In this document: positions 7,714 to 18,847 of the stretch, piece after piece
Numbering within the stretch: the stretch's first letter is position 1
Layout of the letters: each line of letters opens with the position of its first letter
From: Nonomuraea thailandensis
Lineage (GTDB): Bacteria; Actinomycetota; Actinomycetes; Streptosporangiales; Streptosporangiaceae
DNA: 64,000 bases
Assembly (NCBI RefSeq): GCF_024172165.1
Contig: NZ_JAMZEB010000002.1
Coordinates: 11,987,501-12,051,500, forward strand
Reading direction: 5' to 3'
Position numbers and translations under genes: made by a program
The notes under the pieces: model-generated
The model's database searches: none
Told to the model about the DNA's origin: nothing
What the model saw: only the letters and a program-made list of their open reading frames with translations

Positions 7714-10245
7714 TCAGCGGGGTGCCTGGATCGTCACGATCTGGTCGCCCTTCAGTATGCGGTCCACCGTCTGCCCGGCGGCCGAGGAGGCCGCCGTGGT
7801 GCCCGCCGCCAGCACCAGCGCGAGCGTCGGCGCCGCCAGGCTGCGGACGCTGCGCAGGTTGCGCACGCGCGCCCACGGCTCCCCCGCCAGGTGCATGATG
7901 CGCCACTCCCAGAACAGCCCGAGCCCGATGCACACCATCATGACCTGCCCCACCACGATGGCCACGACCTGCGCCTTGTCCATCGGCCCGATGTCCGGCT
8001 CGGCGAGTGTCGACAGGTAGCCCGACAGCTCCGTCAGCAGGGCGGCGGCGGTCAGGTGCAGGGCCTTGGTCATCGGCTGGGTGCCCCGGACCCGCGGGTA
8101 GAAGTAGCCGAACAGGAACCCGAAGGCGGGCAGCGTGATCAGGTAACGCCCGTCGAAGACGAAGCTCGTCAGGTCCACCCCCTCGGGCCAGCCGTAGACG
8201 AGGGCGAAGGGCAGGCTGAGCAGCAGGCTGACGGTGAACGCGTGGATGCCGTTGTACCAGGGCGTGCAGCCGGAGGAGGTGGCGAACGCGGTCTCCGGGT
8301 GCCTGCCGTGCCGGTTCATGGCCGCTTCCAGCGTGTTGCGCTGCTGGTCGAACTCGGCCATGGTCAGCTCGCCCGCGCCGATCCTGCCCCGCCCGATCCG
8401 GTACAGCTCCTGCTCGGAGACGAGCAGCAGCCGCTTGTGCAGGGCGGCCCTGACCAGGGCCCGGTGCTCCTCCAGGTCCATCGGCTCGGGGATGGCCATG
8501 CGCGGGCCCGTGAGCAGCCACTGGGCGCTCGCCCAGGCCACGAGCGAGGTGATGGCCAGCAGGGGCAGCGGCACGTCGATGTCGGCCAGCGTGGTGCTGC
8601 CGCTGGGCGTGATGTAGAGCACCATCAGCACGCAGATCATGGTCGACTCGGCCACCGGGTTGTCGACCGCGGAGCACTGCCCGCCGAGCCGCCGCAGCCG
8701 CAGCACCAGCATCACGAACCCGAGCAGCAGCAGCCCCAGCACCCCGCGCACGATCGGGGTCAGCACGAGGTTGCCGATCCGCGGCTCCTCCTGCGCGACG
8801 GCCAGGCTCCACGACCCGGCGTCCAGCCACTCGGTGGGCCACCCCTGCACGAGCAGGCTGATGAACACGGCGCCCACGACGGCCTGGCGTCTCCACTGCT
8901 TGGTCGCCACGGCCATGGCGGCGATCGGGATGAGCGCCCAGCTCAGCGCGAACACCAGCCGGATGCTGTCGGGCGGGTACACGCCACCGGCCAGCGCCCG
9001 CAGCCACAGCGCCAGCGCCAGCAGCCCGATCGCCGCCTCGGCCGACAGGACGGCCAGCCGCACGACGACCGGCCGCACCCCCAGGTCCACGCTGAACGCG
9101 ACGGCCGAGCCCGCCGCCGCGACGGCCGCCACCGCCCCGCCCGCCAGCAGCGCCTGCCCGGACAGCTGCCCGTGCAGCCACGACCAGACGAGCATGCCGA
9201 GGCCGATCACCACGCCCACGCCGGTCACGACCAGCAGGTCGCGGGTGTCCCAGGGCGGGCTGGTGGGCAGCACCCGGCCGGCGTGCCGCAGCGCGAGCAG
9301 GGGCACGGCGATGAACAGGATCACGTACGCGACCGCCGACCAGTCCTCCGCGAACAGCGGGATCAGCAGCGCGGGCGCGGCCAGCGCCAGCCCGACGAAC
9401 AGCTCCCTGTTGGCCAGCCGCGCCCACCAGCCCTCGCCGAGCGCGCGCACCAGGAAGACCGTCAGCGCGACCGCGGTGAGCACGCCGAGCGCGGTGGCCC
9501 ACGAGAAGTCCTCCTCGACGACCACGTCGGCGAAGCCGAAGGAGTCGTGAGCCAGCGTCATGCTCACCGGATACGCCCCGACGGTGAACGCCAGCCGCTC
9601 CGCCTCCTCCTGCTCCGGCGTGATGCCCTCCAGTCGCAGCACGGTCCACTCGGCGGGCAGCACGGCGATGGACCGGCTGGTGACGATGAGGGGGAACGCC
9701 TTGGGCTCCTCGAAGTTCAGCTTCAGCAACTGGTCGGGCCGTAGCTGGCGCAACAGCGTCACCGTGAACCGGGCCGTGGTGCGCCCGCCCTGGGAGATGA
9801 GGACCGGCGCCAGGCGCGTGGTGGGTGCCAGGCCCGGGCCGTCCACCTTGATCGCGCCGAACGCCGAGTCGACGACCTGCTGCAGCGTGCCGGGGAAGCC
9901 GCTGCCCTGGCGCAACGCCTCGATGAGGGTGTCACGGCTCGCGAGATGGAGCCGGTGCTCGACGGTCACCTTGACGTGGCGCTGCCGGGGATCGAGCCGG
10001 CCGTCAGGGACCGGTTCCAGGTCGGCGGCGCCCGCCCTGGTGATCATCACCGTGCTCTCGGCCCTGCGGGCCCATTGCACGTCGGGGTCGGCGCGGGTGG
10101 CCGCGGCCACCCACGGGTTGGGGCCTGCGGTGCCTTTCGGCGGAGCAGGCTCCGCTACTGGTCTGGCTGCAACGGTGCACCAAACGATCGCCCCCAACGA
10201 CACCAGCGCCAGCCCGAACGCGATTGCCATCCGGAGCTTTCCCAC
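7714..10245 (-). CDS. Large multi-pass membrane protein of unknown function
   Basis: 843 residues. After an N-terminal signal or anchor helix comes an extracellular-looking region (residues about 30-270), then a long series of hydrophobic helices broken by a soluble segment (LEEHRALVRAALHKRLLLVSEQ to MNRHGRHPET), then SSGCTPWYNGIHAFTVSLLLSLPFALVYGWPEG and more helices. It may belong to the actinobacterial DUF6185-type group, but I hold that assignment weakly. No enzyme motif is visible. It is convergent with the DUF2461 gene and monocistronic. Confidence 0.7.
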   Translation of the reverse strand: MGKLRMAIAFGLALVSLGAIVWCTVAARPVAEPAPPKGTAGPNPWVAAATRADPDVQWARRAESTVMITRAGAADLEPVPDGRLDPRQRHVKVTVEHRLHLASRDTLIEALRQGSGFPGTLQQVVDSAFGAIKVDGPGLAPTTRLAPVLISQGGRTTARFTVTLLRQLRPDQLLKLNFEEPKAFPLIVTSRSIAVLPAEWTVLRLEGITPEQEEAERLAFTVGAYPVSMTLAHDSFGFADVVVEEDFSWATALGVLTAVALTVFLVRALGEGWWARLANRELFVGLALAAPALLIPLFAEDWSAVAYVILFIAVPLLALRHAGRVLPTSPPWDTRDLLVVTGVGVVIGLGMLVWSWLHGQLSGQALLAGGAVAAVAAAGSAVAFSVDLGVRPVVVRLAVLSAEAAIGLLALALWLRALAGGVYPPDSIRLVFALSWALIPIAAMAVATKQWRRQAVVGAVFISLLVQGWPTEWLDAGSWSLAVAQEEPRIGNLVLTPIVRGVLGLLLLGFVMLVLRLRRLGGQCSAVDNPVAESTMICVLMVLYITPSGSTTLADIDVPLPLLAITSLVAWASAQWLLTGPRMAIPEPMDLEEHRALVRAALHKRLLLVSEQELYRIGRGRIGAGELTMAEFDQQRNTLEAAMNRHGRHPETAFATSSGCTPWYNGIHAFTVSLLLSLPFALVYGWPEGVDLTSFVFDGRYLITLPAFGFLFGYFYPRVRGTQPMTKALHLTAAALLTELSGYLSTLAEPDIGPMDKAQVVAIVVGQVMMVCIGLGLFWEWRIMHLAGEPWARVRNLRSVRSLAAPTLALVLAAGTTAASSAAGQTVDRILKGDQIVTIQAPR

Positions 10246-10405
10246 AATTTGGATGATTCTCCGGCATGCGGGATTGTTCTATCTCTCAGGGTCACGGTGT
10301 GATTACAGCTGCTCCCATGACAACTTTTCTTTACGGCGTGACCCGGGAGAGTTCATCCATCGCAGGTGGCCGAGCCGGGAGGCTTACTTCCCGTACTAAC
10401 CGAAA

Positions 10406-10444
10406 AGCCGCGCTTTGTTCGCGAAAAGCGAGCAAAACGCGGCT
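10406..10444 (-). terminator. Rho-independent terminator of typA
   Basis: A 17-bp stem with two mismatches (arms 10406-10422 and 10428-10444) around a 5-nt loop, starting 17 nt past the typA stop. On the minus strand the stem is followed by TTTT, so it reads as an intrinsic terminator for typA. Confidence 0.8.
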
Positions 10445-10461
10445 CGGTTTGAAGATTTCCG

Positions 10462-12312
<1,851 letters not shown>

Positions 12313-12464
12313 GATGACGTCTCGCTCTGTGTCGTGGGGGCCGCCGCGCGAAGTCGCGACCTACTAAGTCTAGTTGATCCCCTCTGATGGCGAGAGCGGA
12401 CAAGGTGGCGGCGAGCGTACGCGCGGGTGAAGCGACGGTGTTTTCCCGCAGGATGAGCCCCACC

Positions 12465-12520
12465 TACATAGGGGCTTGCACAATTGTGCGCATGGCAATC
12501 TTGGTCCTGGTCCCTAGATT
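12465..12520 (+). promoter_or_regulatory. Promoter of first AMP-binding-like gene: direct repeat plus -10 box
   Basis: TACATA (12465-12470) and TGCACA (12477-12482) form a direct repeat with a 6-nt spacer, 32 nt upstream of the -10 hexamer TAGATT (12515-12520), which lies 6 nt before the ATG at 12527. The same layout precedes the two other AMP-binding-like genes. A 12-bp perfect palindrome GCACAATTGTGC (12478-12489) overlaps the second half-site. No good -35 box is seen, suggesting activation. Confidence 0.6.
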
Positions 12521-12526
12521 ATGGTC

Positions 12527-13270
12527 ATGACCTGGACAGAGCTCGTGATGGCGGCGGCACCGATTCAGGGCGAGCAGCCGGCGGTGAGCGATGTCAGGAC
12601 CGGCGAGGTGCTGTCCTACACGACCTTCGCCAGACGGGTCACCCGCGCCGCCGCCGGGCTCCGCGCCCAGGGCCTGCGGTACGGCGACCACGTGCTCGTC
12701 AACGTCCCGCTCGGCGCGACCCTGCCCGTGGCCGTGCACGCCGTCGCCTGGGCGGGCGGGGTGGCGGTGCTCTCGGGCACCGGCACCGGGCGCCTGATGA
12801 TCACCCAGGACCACCACGACCCCGCCGCCGTCAAGGTCGACCAGGTCTTCGCCTTCCGGCCCACGCCGGGGGCCAGGTCGTTCACGGAGCTGCTGACCTC
12901 GGGCGCGGTCGAGTTCGGGCCGCTGGCCGGGCCCGCGCTCACGCTCGACGGCGCGCGCCTGTTCGACAACACCGAGCTGGCGACCGACCTGCGCAGGCTC
13001 GCCGCCCGGCTCGTGGTCGGCAAGGACGACGTCGTCATCAGCGCGGTGAGCGAGCCGTTCAGAGGGCTGCGCGTGATCGACCTGGCGATGACGGCGGGCG
13101 CCCAGGTCGTGGTCGCCCACGGGCCGAGCCTGGTCGGCTGCCGCGTGCTGGCCCAGGAGCGGCGGGCCACCATGGTCGTGGCGCCGTACGACCTGGCCAG
13201 GAGACTGCTGGGGGACCCCGTTCTGCGTGTCGTGGACGAAAGGGCGGTCGTGAGCTCGCTTGGCCTGTGA
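12527..13270 (+). CDS. Degenerate AMP-binding (ANL N-terminal) domain protein
   Basis: About 247 residues resembling the N-terminal part of acyl-CoA synthetases: VSDVRTGEVLSYTTFARRVTRAAAGLRAQGLRYGDHVLV, then VAVHAVAWAGGVAVLSG, then DDVVISAVSEPFRGLRVID and AGAQVVVAHGPSLVGCRVLAQERRATMVVAPYDLARRLL. Where active enzymes carry the A3 loop (TSGTTGxPKG) this protein has only ALTLDGARLFDNTEL, and the whole C-terminal subdomain with the catalytic lysine is absent. It is therefore probably a pseudo-enzyme, perhaps a ligand-binding or partner protein. I start it at the second ATG, 6 nt after a TAGATT -10; an ATG two codons upstream would sit against the -10. A STAND-LuxR gene follows 52 nt later. Confidence 0.75.
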   Translation: MTWTELVMAAAPIQGEQPAVSDVRTGEVLSYTTFARRVTRAAAGLRAQGLRYGDHVLVNVPLGATLPVAVHAVAWAGGVAVLSGTGTGRLMITQDHHDPAAVKVDQVFAFRPTPGARSFTELLTSGAVEFGPLAGPALTLDGARLFDNTELATDLRRLAARLVVGKDDVVISAVSEPFRGLRVIDLAMTAGAQVVVAHGPSLVGCRVLAQERRATMVVAPYDLARRLLGDPVLRVVDERAVVSSLGL

Positions 13271-13322
13271 AAAGTGCGACACTGTGGGAGAGTGTGATCC
13301 TTCCGCGACGCAGGGTGAGCAC

Positions 13323-15737
13323 ATGCCAAATACCCCCCGGCACAACCTTCCGGCAGAGCCCAACCGGTTCGTCGGACGCGAGCGCGACCTCGATGACCTG
13401 CACGACCTGATCGGCGAGACGCGGGTGGTGACGCTGTGCGGGGTCGGCGGCATCGGCAAGACGCGGCTGGCCCTCCAGGTGGCGGCCGGGCTGGTGCCGT
13501 CGTACCCGGACGGCGTGTGGCTGGTGGAGCTGGCCAGGTTCGGCCGGCCCGAGCTCGTCGAGCAGGAGGTGGCCCGCGTGCTCGGCGTGCGCGAGGAGGC
13601 CGCCAGGCCGCTGCTCGACACCATGACGGCCCGGCTGCGCGACCAGCGCTGCCTGCTGCTGCTGGACAACTGCGAGCACCTGGTCGACAGATGCGCCGAG
13701 GTGGCCGCCGCGCTGGTCGCCGCGTGCCCGTCGCTGCGCGTCCTGGCCACCAGCAGGGAGCCGCTGCGCATCGCCAGCGAGCTGATCTGGCGGGTGCCGC
13801 CGCTCGACCTGCCCGACCGGGCCACGACCGACGCCGAGTCCGTGACGCTCTTCATGGACCGCGCGGCGGCCGCGGGCACCCGGCTGGGCGCGGAGTGCCT
13901 GCCCGACGTGGTGCGGCTGTGCCGGGCGCTCGACGGGCTGCCGCTGGCGCTGGAGCTGGCCGCGGCCCGTACGAGCCTGCTGAGCCCCGGCCAGATCGCC
14001 GACCGCATCGACGACCGGTTCTCGCTGCTGACGACCGGAGGCCGCACCGCTCCGCCCCGCCAGCGCACGCTGCTGGCGGCCGTCGAGTGGAGCTACGACC
14101 TGCTCTCGGCCAAGGAGCAGGTGCTGCTGCGGCGGCTGTCGGTGTTCGCCGGTGACTTCGACCTGGAGCTGGCCGAGCAGGTCTGCGCCGAGCGGCCCAT
14201 CCCCGAGGGCGAGATCGTCGATCTGCTCGGCGGGCTGGTGGACAAATCGCTCGTGCTGTGCGACGAGAGCCGCAGACGCTACTGGCTGCTGGAGACCATC
14301 AAGCGTTACGCCGTCGAGCGCCTCGAACAGGCCGGCGAGCGCGAGGTCCTGCGCGAGCGGCACCTCGACGTGCTGTGCGAGCTCCAGGAGCGCCACTTCA
14401 CGACCGAGATGGTGCAGCCGGACGTGCCGTGGCCGGCGCGGCTGGAGGCGCTGACCGCCAGCCGCGACCTCATCGACGACCAGCGGGTGGCGCTCGACTG
14501 GGCGGTCGAGTCCGGCAACGTGGCGGCGGGCCTGCGCCTGTGCAGGAACAGCACGGGGCTGCTGCCCCTGGCGGGGAACGTGGTGGAGATCGTCGGGCGG
14601 CTGGAGCGGCTGCTCTCGCTCGATCCCGCCGGGGTGCCCGCGGGCCAGATCGCGCACGCCAGGGCGTACCTCGCCTACGGGCTGGAGGCACGCGACGAGC
14701 TGGGCCGGGCGCTGGAGGTGGCCGAGGAGAGCCTGTCCAGGATGTCGCGCGACGACGTGTTCCCGCGCTGCGTCATGCACAGCCTGGTCGTCACCGTGCT
14801 GCTGCGGATGGGGCGTGCCGACGACGCGCTGCACCACGCCGAGGAGGGCCTGGCCCTGGCCACCCGCACCGGCGACACCTGGAACCAGGCGGCGGGGCTG
14901 CTCGGGCTGTCGGCGGTCGCGCTGGTGCGCGGCAGGCTCCGGGAGGCGCAGCGGCACGGCGAGGAGGCGCTGGCGCGGGCGCGCGAGCACGGGCACCGCT
15001 GGCTGATGGCCAGGACGGCGGTCCAGCTCGGCTCGGTGGCCGAGGCCCGCGGTGACCTGATGACCGCCAGGAGCCAGTACGAGATGGCCGTCCCCTGGCT
15101 GAGCGAGCTGGGCAGCGACCCCGAGCTGACCCGCTGCCTGGCGAGGATCGGCAGGGCGGCGGCGATGCTGCACGAGTTCGGCGCCGCCCGCGAGCGGCTG
15201 GCGGCCAGCCTGGAGCTGGCGCGGGCCACCGGCCAGCGGCAGAGCGTGGCCCGCTGCCTGGTGGGGCTGTCGGTGCTGGCCGAGTGCCAGGGCGACCTGG
15301 AGGGCGCCGTGCTGGCCGCGGCGGCGGCGGCGGGGCTGCGCGAGTCGATCGGCCAGCATTCGGCCACGACCAGGATCGAGGAGCTGCTCGGGCGGGCCCG
15401 CACCAAGCTGGGCGAGGGCCGCACGACCTCGTTGTGGTCACGCGGCCGGACGATGAGCCCCGACGACGCCGCCCGCCACGTGCTGGAGGGCGAGCGGTTG
15501 ACGTCCCGGGCCCCGGTGGCGGCCGAGCCGGTCAAGCACTCGCTGCTGACCTCGCGCGAGCTGGAGATCGCCGGGCTGCTCACGCGCGGGCTGTCCAACC
15601 GGGCCATCGCCGAGGAGCTGGTGATCAGCCCCGCGACGGTCGCCCGCCACATCGCCAACATCATGGAGAAGCTCGGCTACACCTCGCGGGCGCAGATCGC
15701 GGTGTGGGCCACGGAGCATCAGAAGGGCGCTCCGTAG
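13323..15737 (+). CDS. STAND-type ATPase with LuxR C-terminal DNA-binding domain (copy 1)
   Basis: 804 residues. NLPAEPNRFVGRERDLDDLHDL opens an NB-ARC/STAND module with Walker A GVGGIGKTRLA, Walker B CLLLLDNCEHLVD, sensor TSREPL and GLPLALELAAART. A helical TPR-like region of about 400 residues follows, and the protein ends in a LuxR HTH (LTSRELEIAGLLTRGLSNRAIAEELVISPATVARHIANIMEKLG). STAND regulators use ATP and a ligand or partner to oligomerise and then activate transcription. ATG at 13323 has GGGTGAG at 4 nt. It lies downstream of a degenerate AMP-binding gene and is a close paralogue of the protein at 16.3 kb. Confidence 0.9.
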   Translation: MPNTPRHNLPAEPNRFVGRERDLDDLHDLIGETRVVTLCGVGGIGKTRLALQVAAGLVPSYPDGVWLVELARFGRPELVEQEVARVLGVREEAARPLLDTMTARLRDQRCLLLLDNCEHLVDRCAEVAAALVAACPSLRVLATSREPLRIASELIWRVPPLDLPDRATTDAESVTLFMDRAAAAGTRLGAECLPDVVRLCRALDGLPLALELAAARTSLLSPGQIADRIDDRFSLLTTGGRTAPPRQRTLLAAVEWSYDLLSAKEQVLLRRLSVFAGDFDLELAEQVCAERPIPEGEIVDLLGGLVDKSLVLCDESRRRYWLLETIKRYAVERLEQAGEREVLRERHLDVLCELQERHFTTEMVQPDVPWPARLEALTASRDLIDDQRVALDWAVESGNVAAGLRLCRNSTGLLPLAGNVVEIVGRLERLLSLDPAGVPAGQIAHARAYLAYGLEARDELGRALEVAEESLSRMSRDDVFPRCVMHSLVVTVLLRMGRADDALHHAEEGLALATRTGDTWNQAAGLLGLSAVALVRGRLREAQRHGEEALARAREHGHRWLMARTAVQLGSVAEARGDLMTARSQYEMAVPWLSELGSDPELTRCLARIGRAAAMLHEFGAARERLAASLELARATGQRQSVARCLVGLSVLAECQGDLEGAVLAAAAAAGLRESIGQHSATTRIEELLGRARTKLGEGRTTSLWSRGRTMSPDDAARHVLEGERLTSRAPVAAEPVKHSLLTSRELEIAGLLTRGLSNRAIAEELVISPATVARHIANIMEKLGYTSRAQIAVWATEHQKGAP

Positions 15738-15750
15738 CCGTGCCGAGTTC

Positions 15751-15806
15751 TGCATAGGGATCTGCATATTCCGCCCCATGTGTGCACGAGATGCCCTCCC
15801 TACGGT
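15751..15806 (+). promoter_or_regulatory. Promoter of second AMP-binding-like gene: direct repeat plus -10 box
   Basis: TGCATA (15751-15756) and TGCATA (15763-15768) form a perfect direct repeat with a 6-nt spacer, again 32 nt upstream of a -10 hexamer, TACGGT (15801-15806), which lies 7 nt before the ATG at 15814. Spacing from repeat start to -10 is 50 nt, identical to the first copy at 12.5 kb. Confidence 0.6.
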
Positions 15807-15813
15807 GGGCCCC

Positions 15814-16209
15814 ATGGATGAGCGCATCGTGATGGTGGACTCGGGCACGGGCCTGAAGCTCACCGAGGAGCAGCTGGACGACAGGTCCGCGGTCGCGACC
15901 GTCCAGCTGCGACGCAGGGGAGTGCGCGCTGGGGACACCGTGCTCATCTGCCTGCCCGTGGGGCCCGACCTGCTGGTGTCGGCCAACGCGGTGATCGCGG
16001 CGGGCGGCGTCGTCTGGCCCCTGCCGCCCGATCTCGACACCGCCACGCTGCGGGACCGCATCCAGGAGAGCGGCGCCCGCGTGATGATCTCCAACGTCCG
16101 CCAGGCCCTCGACGCGGCCGACGAGTCACGCGTGCGGATCATCATGAGCGTCGCGGACCTGAGCGTCGCAGACCTGAGCGCCTCACATTCGTATCCGACC
16201 GGTTGCTGA
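15814..16209 (+). CDS. Short AMP-binding-like (ANL N-terminal) protein
   Basis: 131 residues, only the first third of an ANL N-domain: LTEEQLDDRSAVATVQLRRRGVRAGDTVLICLPVGPDLLVSANAVIAAGGVVWPLPPDLDTATLRDRIQESGARVMISN, which matches the early segment of acyl-CoA synthetases up to the start of the core. No A3 loop, no later motifs, no catalytic lysine. The C-terminus carries a small repeat (SVADLSVADLS). ATG at 15814 is chosen for the TACGGT -10 just upstream. It sits between the two STAND-LuxR genes on the same strand, 76 nt after the first. Confidence 0.68.
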   Translation: MDERIVMVDSGTGLKLTEEQLDDRSAVATVQLRRRGVRAGDTVLICLPVGPDLLVSANAVIAAGGVVWPLPPDLDTATLRDRIQESGARVMISNVRQALDAADESRVRIIMSVADLSVADLSASHSYPTGC

Positions 16210-16299
16210 GTCTGCACGCAAAGTGATCGCACGGGGCTCCGGCGCGGGGGACACTTAGGCCGTAGGAGAGAGCCTCCCGCGACCACCCTGGGCCCCGAC

Positions 16300-18837
16300 A
16301 TGACCGTGCAAGCCCCGCACAATCTCCCCGTAGAGCCCAACCGCTTCATCGGCCGCGAACGCGACGTGTCCGAGCTGGGCACGCTGGTCCGCGAGGAACG
16401 CGTGATCACGCTGAGCGGAGTGGGCGGCATCGGCAAGACCCGGCTGTCGTTGCGCGTGGCGGCGCTGGCGCGGCCCTGGTTCGCCGACGGCGTGTGGCTG
16501 GTGGAGCTGGCCCGCATCGGTGATCCGGCCCTGGTGGCCGGCGAGCTGGCAGGCGTGCTCGGCGTGCGCGACGAGATCCCGGGGCGGCTGCTCGACGGCC
16601 TGCGCGTGCGCCTGCGCGACGCCAGCACGCTGATCGTGCTCGACACCTGCGAGCACCTGGTCGAGAGCTGCGCCGAGGTGGTGGCCGAGCTCGTCGCCGA
16701 GTGCCGCGGCGTGCGCTTCCTGCTCACCAGCAGGGAGCCGCTGCACATCCAGGGGGAGCTGGTCTGGCGGGTGCCGCCCCTGGAGCTGCCCGACGAGCAA
16801 CATCCCGACGCCGAGTCGGTGCTGCTGTTCGTGGAGCGGGCGCTGGCGGCCGGGGCGCGCGGGGTGACGGAGCAGATGCGCGACGTCGTACGCCTGTGCC
16901 GGGCACTCGACGGCCTGCCGCTGGCCCTGGAGCTGGCGGCGGCCCGGACGAGCCTGCTGAGCCCCGGCCGCATCGCCGACCGCATCGGTGACCGGTTCAC
17001 CCTGCTCACCACCGGCCACCGCACGGCGCCCGCCCGGCAGCGCACGCTGCTGGCCGCGGTGGACTGGAGCCACGACCTGCTCAGGCCCAAGGAGCGGGTG
17101 CTGCTGCGGCGGCTGTCGGTGTTCGCGGGGCTGTTCGACCTGGGGCTGGCCGAGCGGGTGTGCGCCGACGGCGGGATCCTGCGCAGGGCGGAGCTGCTCG
17201 ACCTGCTCGGCGGCCTGGTGGACAAGTCGCTGGTGCTGCACCAGGGCGGCTCGGGGCGCTACCGCCTGCTGGAGACCATCCGCCGCTACGCCGCCGACCG
17301 GCTCGCGGAGGTGGGCGAGGTCGCCCGGCTGCGCGACCGGCACCTGCGGGTGGTCTGCGAGGAGATGGAGCGCTGCTACGAGGGCGGCTCGCTGGAGCCG
17401 CGGATGCCGTGGCCGGCCCGGTTCGCGCACTTCACCAGGGGGCGCACGCTGCTCGCCGACTGCCGGATCGCGATCGACTGGGCGGTGGAGTCGCGCCAGG
17501 CGGTGGTGGGGCTGCGGCTGGCGCGGGCGGCGCTGGCGATCCTGGCCGTCCGAGGCGACCTGGGCGAGAGCGTCGGCTGGCACGAGCGGCTGCTCACGCT
17601 GGACCTGGCGGACGTGCCCGACGACGTCGTCGCGGTGGCGGCGGGTGCGCTGGCGTACGGGCTGGAGCTGGCCGACGAGCTGGTACGCGCCGAGGAGCTG
17701 ATCGTGCAGGGGGTGGAGGAGCAGAAGCGGCACCCGTACACGCACTGGCTGGGCATCACCTACAGCGTGGCGCTGACCGTGTTCTTCCGCACGGGGCAGA
17801 GCGAGCGGGCGCTGCGTTACCTGGAGGAGCTGGAGGCGGCGGCGACCGCCCACGACGACCTGTTCAACCTGGCGACCGTCCGCATCGCCCAGCTCAACCT
17901 GGCGCTGTTCCAGGGGCGGCTGCGGCAGGCCCGGCGGTACGGCGAGCAGGCGCTCGCGCTGGGCCGGCAGGCGGGTCACCACTGGACCCAGGCCAGGGCG
18001 CTGACCCATCTCGGCGCGGTGGCCGAGGCCGCGGGCGACCTGGAGACGGCCATGTCCTGCCACGCCGGCGCGCTGCCGCTGCTGGAGGGCATGGACAACC
18101 GGGTCGAGCTGGCGCGCTGCCACGCCCGGCTCGGCCGGGTCGCGGCGGGGCTGGGCGACCACGCCGCCGCCAAGAAGCACGTGGCCGCGGGGCTGGAGCT
18201 GAGCAGGAAGGCGGGGCAGCGCAGGGGCATCGTGCGGGCGCTGTCGGCGTTGTCGGCGCTGGCGCAGGCGCAGGGCGACCTGGAGGGCGCGGTGCTGGCC
18301 GGCGCCGCGGCCACCGCGCTGCGCGAGTCGATCGGCCAGTTCGGCACGCCCGGGCGGGTGCAGGAGTTGCTGACGTCGGCCCGCGACAGGCTCGGCGAGG
18401 GCCGGGTGAGGCTGCTGTGGGCCAGGGGCGTGGAGTGGCCGCCGGAGGAGGTGGCCAGGCGGGTGCTCCGCGACGAGGCCGGGCGAGGGCTGCCTGCCGA
18501 GGCGGCCGGGCGGGTGCCCGGCGAGGCGGCCGGACAGGTGCCCGGCGAGGCGGCCGGGCGGGTGCCCGGCGGGCGGCCCAGGCAGGCCGGGCGGGGGCCG
18601 CTGCCGGCGGAGGTGGGGGCGGGCTCGCGGTACTCCGGCCTGACGCCGAGGGAGCGTGAGATCGCGGCGATGCTCAGCAGGGGCATGAGCAATCGCGCGA
18701 TCGCCGGGGAGCTGGTGATCAGCCCGGCCACCGTGGCCCGGCACATCGCCAACATCATGGACAAACTTGGCTTCGACGCACGCTCGCAGATCGCGGTGTG
18801 GGCGGCCGAGCGCGGGATCGACGCCCAGCGGACATAA
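16300..18837 (+). CDS. STAND-type ATPase with LuxR C-terminal DNA-binding domain (copy 2)
   Basis: 845 residues, paralogous to the 13.3-kb protein over its whole length: NLPVEPNRFIGRERDVSEL, Walker A GVGGIGKTRLS, Walker B TLIVLDTCEHLV, TSREPL, GLPLALELAAART, TPR-like middle, and LuxR HTH (LTPREREIAAMLSRGMSNRAIAGELVISPATVARHIANIMDKLG). Two oddities: the usual Asn after the Walker B aspartate is Thr (DTCEH rather than DNCEH), and the linker before the HTH has expanded by an 8-residue repeat. The tandem arrangement with a short AMP-binding-like gene before each copy indicates duplication of a two-gene cassette. Confidence 0.9.
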   Translation: MTVQAPHNLPVEPNRFIGRERDVSELGTLVREERVITLSGVGGIGKTRLSLRVAALARPWFADGVWLVELARIGDPALVAGELAGVLGVRDEIPGRLLDGLRVRLRDASTLIVLDTCEHLVESCAEVVAELVAECRGVRFLLTSREPLHIQGELVWRVPPLELPDEQHPDAESVLLFVERALAAGARGVTEQMRDVVRLCRALDGLPLALELAAARTSLLSPGRIADRIGDRFTLLTTGHRTAPARQRTLLAAVDWSHDLLRPKERVLLRRLSVFAGLFDLGLAERVCADGGILRRAELLDLLGGLVDKSLVLHQGGSGRYRLLETIRRYAADRLAEVGEVARLRDRHLRVVCEEMERCYEGGSLEPRMPWPARFAHFTRGRTLLADCRIAIDWAVESRQAVVGLRLARAALAILAVRGDLGESVGWHERLLTLDLADVPDDVVAVAAGALAYGLELADELVRAEELIVQGVEEQKRHPYTHWLGITYSVALTVFFRTGQSERALRYLEELEAAATAHDDLFNLATVRIAQLNLALFQGRLRQARRYGEQALALGRQAGHHWTQARALTHLGAVAEAAGDLETAMSCHAGALPLLEGMDNRVELARCHARLGRVAAGLGDHAAAKKHVAAGLELSRKAGQRRGIVRALSALSALAQAQGDLEGAVLAGAAATALRESIGQFGTPGRVQELLTSARDRLGEGRVRLLWARGVEWPPEEVARRVLRDEAGRGLPAEAAGRVPGEAAGQVPGEAAGRVPGGRPRQAGRGPLPAEVGAGSRYSGLTPREREIAAMLSRGMSNRAIAGELVISPATVARHIANIMDKLGFDARSQIAVWAAERGIDAQRT
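18499..18570 (+). repeat. 24-bp in-frame tandem repeat (3 units)
   Basis: Three 24-bp units, the first and third identical, encode an 8-residue repeat (EAAGRVPG / EAAGQVPG) in the linker between the TPR-like region and the LuxR HTH of the second STAND regulator. The first STAND copy lacks it, so the expansion arose after duplication. Confidence 0.85.
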
Positions 18838-18847
18838 CCTCGTAGCC

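Noticed and set aside
7528..9744. 738-codon open frame antisense to the large membrane protein gene
   Set aside because: It has low-complexity Arg/Gln/His composition typical of frames opposite high-GC genes, no ribosome-binding site and no domain; the minus-strand protein has clear membrane helices.
12521..18837. Secondary-metabolite cluster suggested by AMP-binding domains and LuxR giants
   Set aside because: There are no carrier proteins, condensation, ketosynthase or tailoring genes, and the AMP-binding-like proteins lack catalytic motifs.
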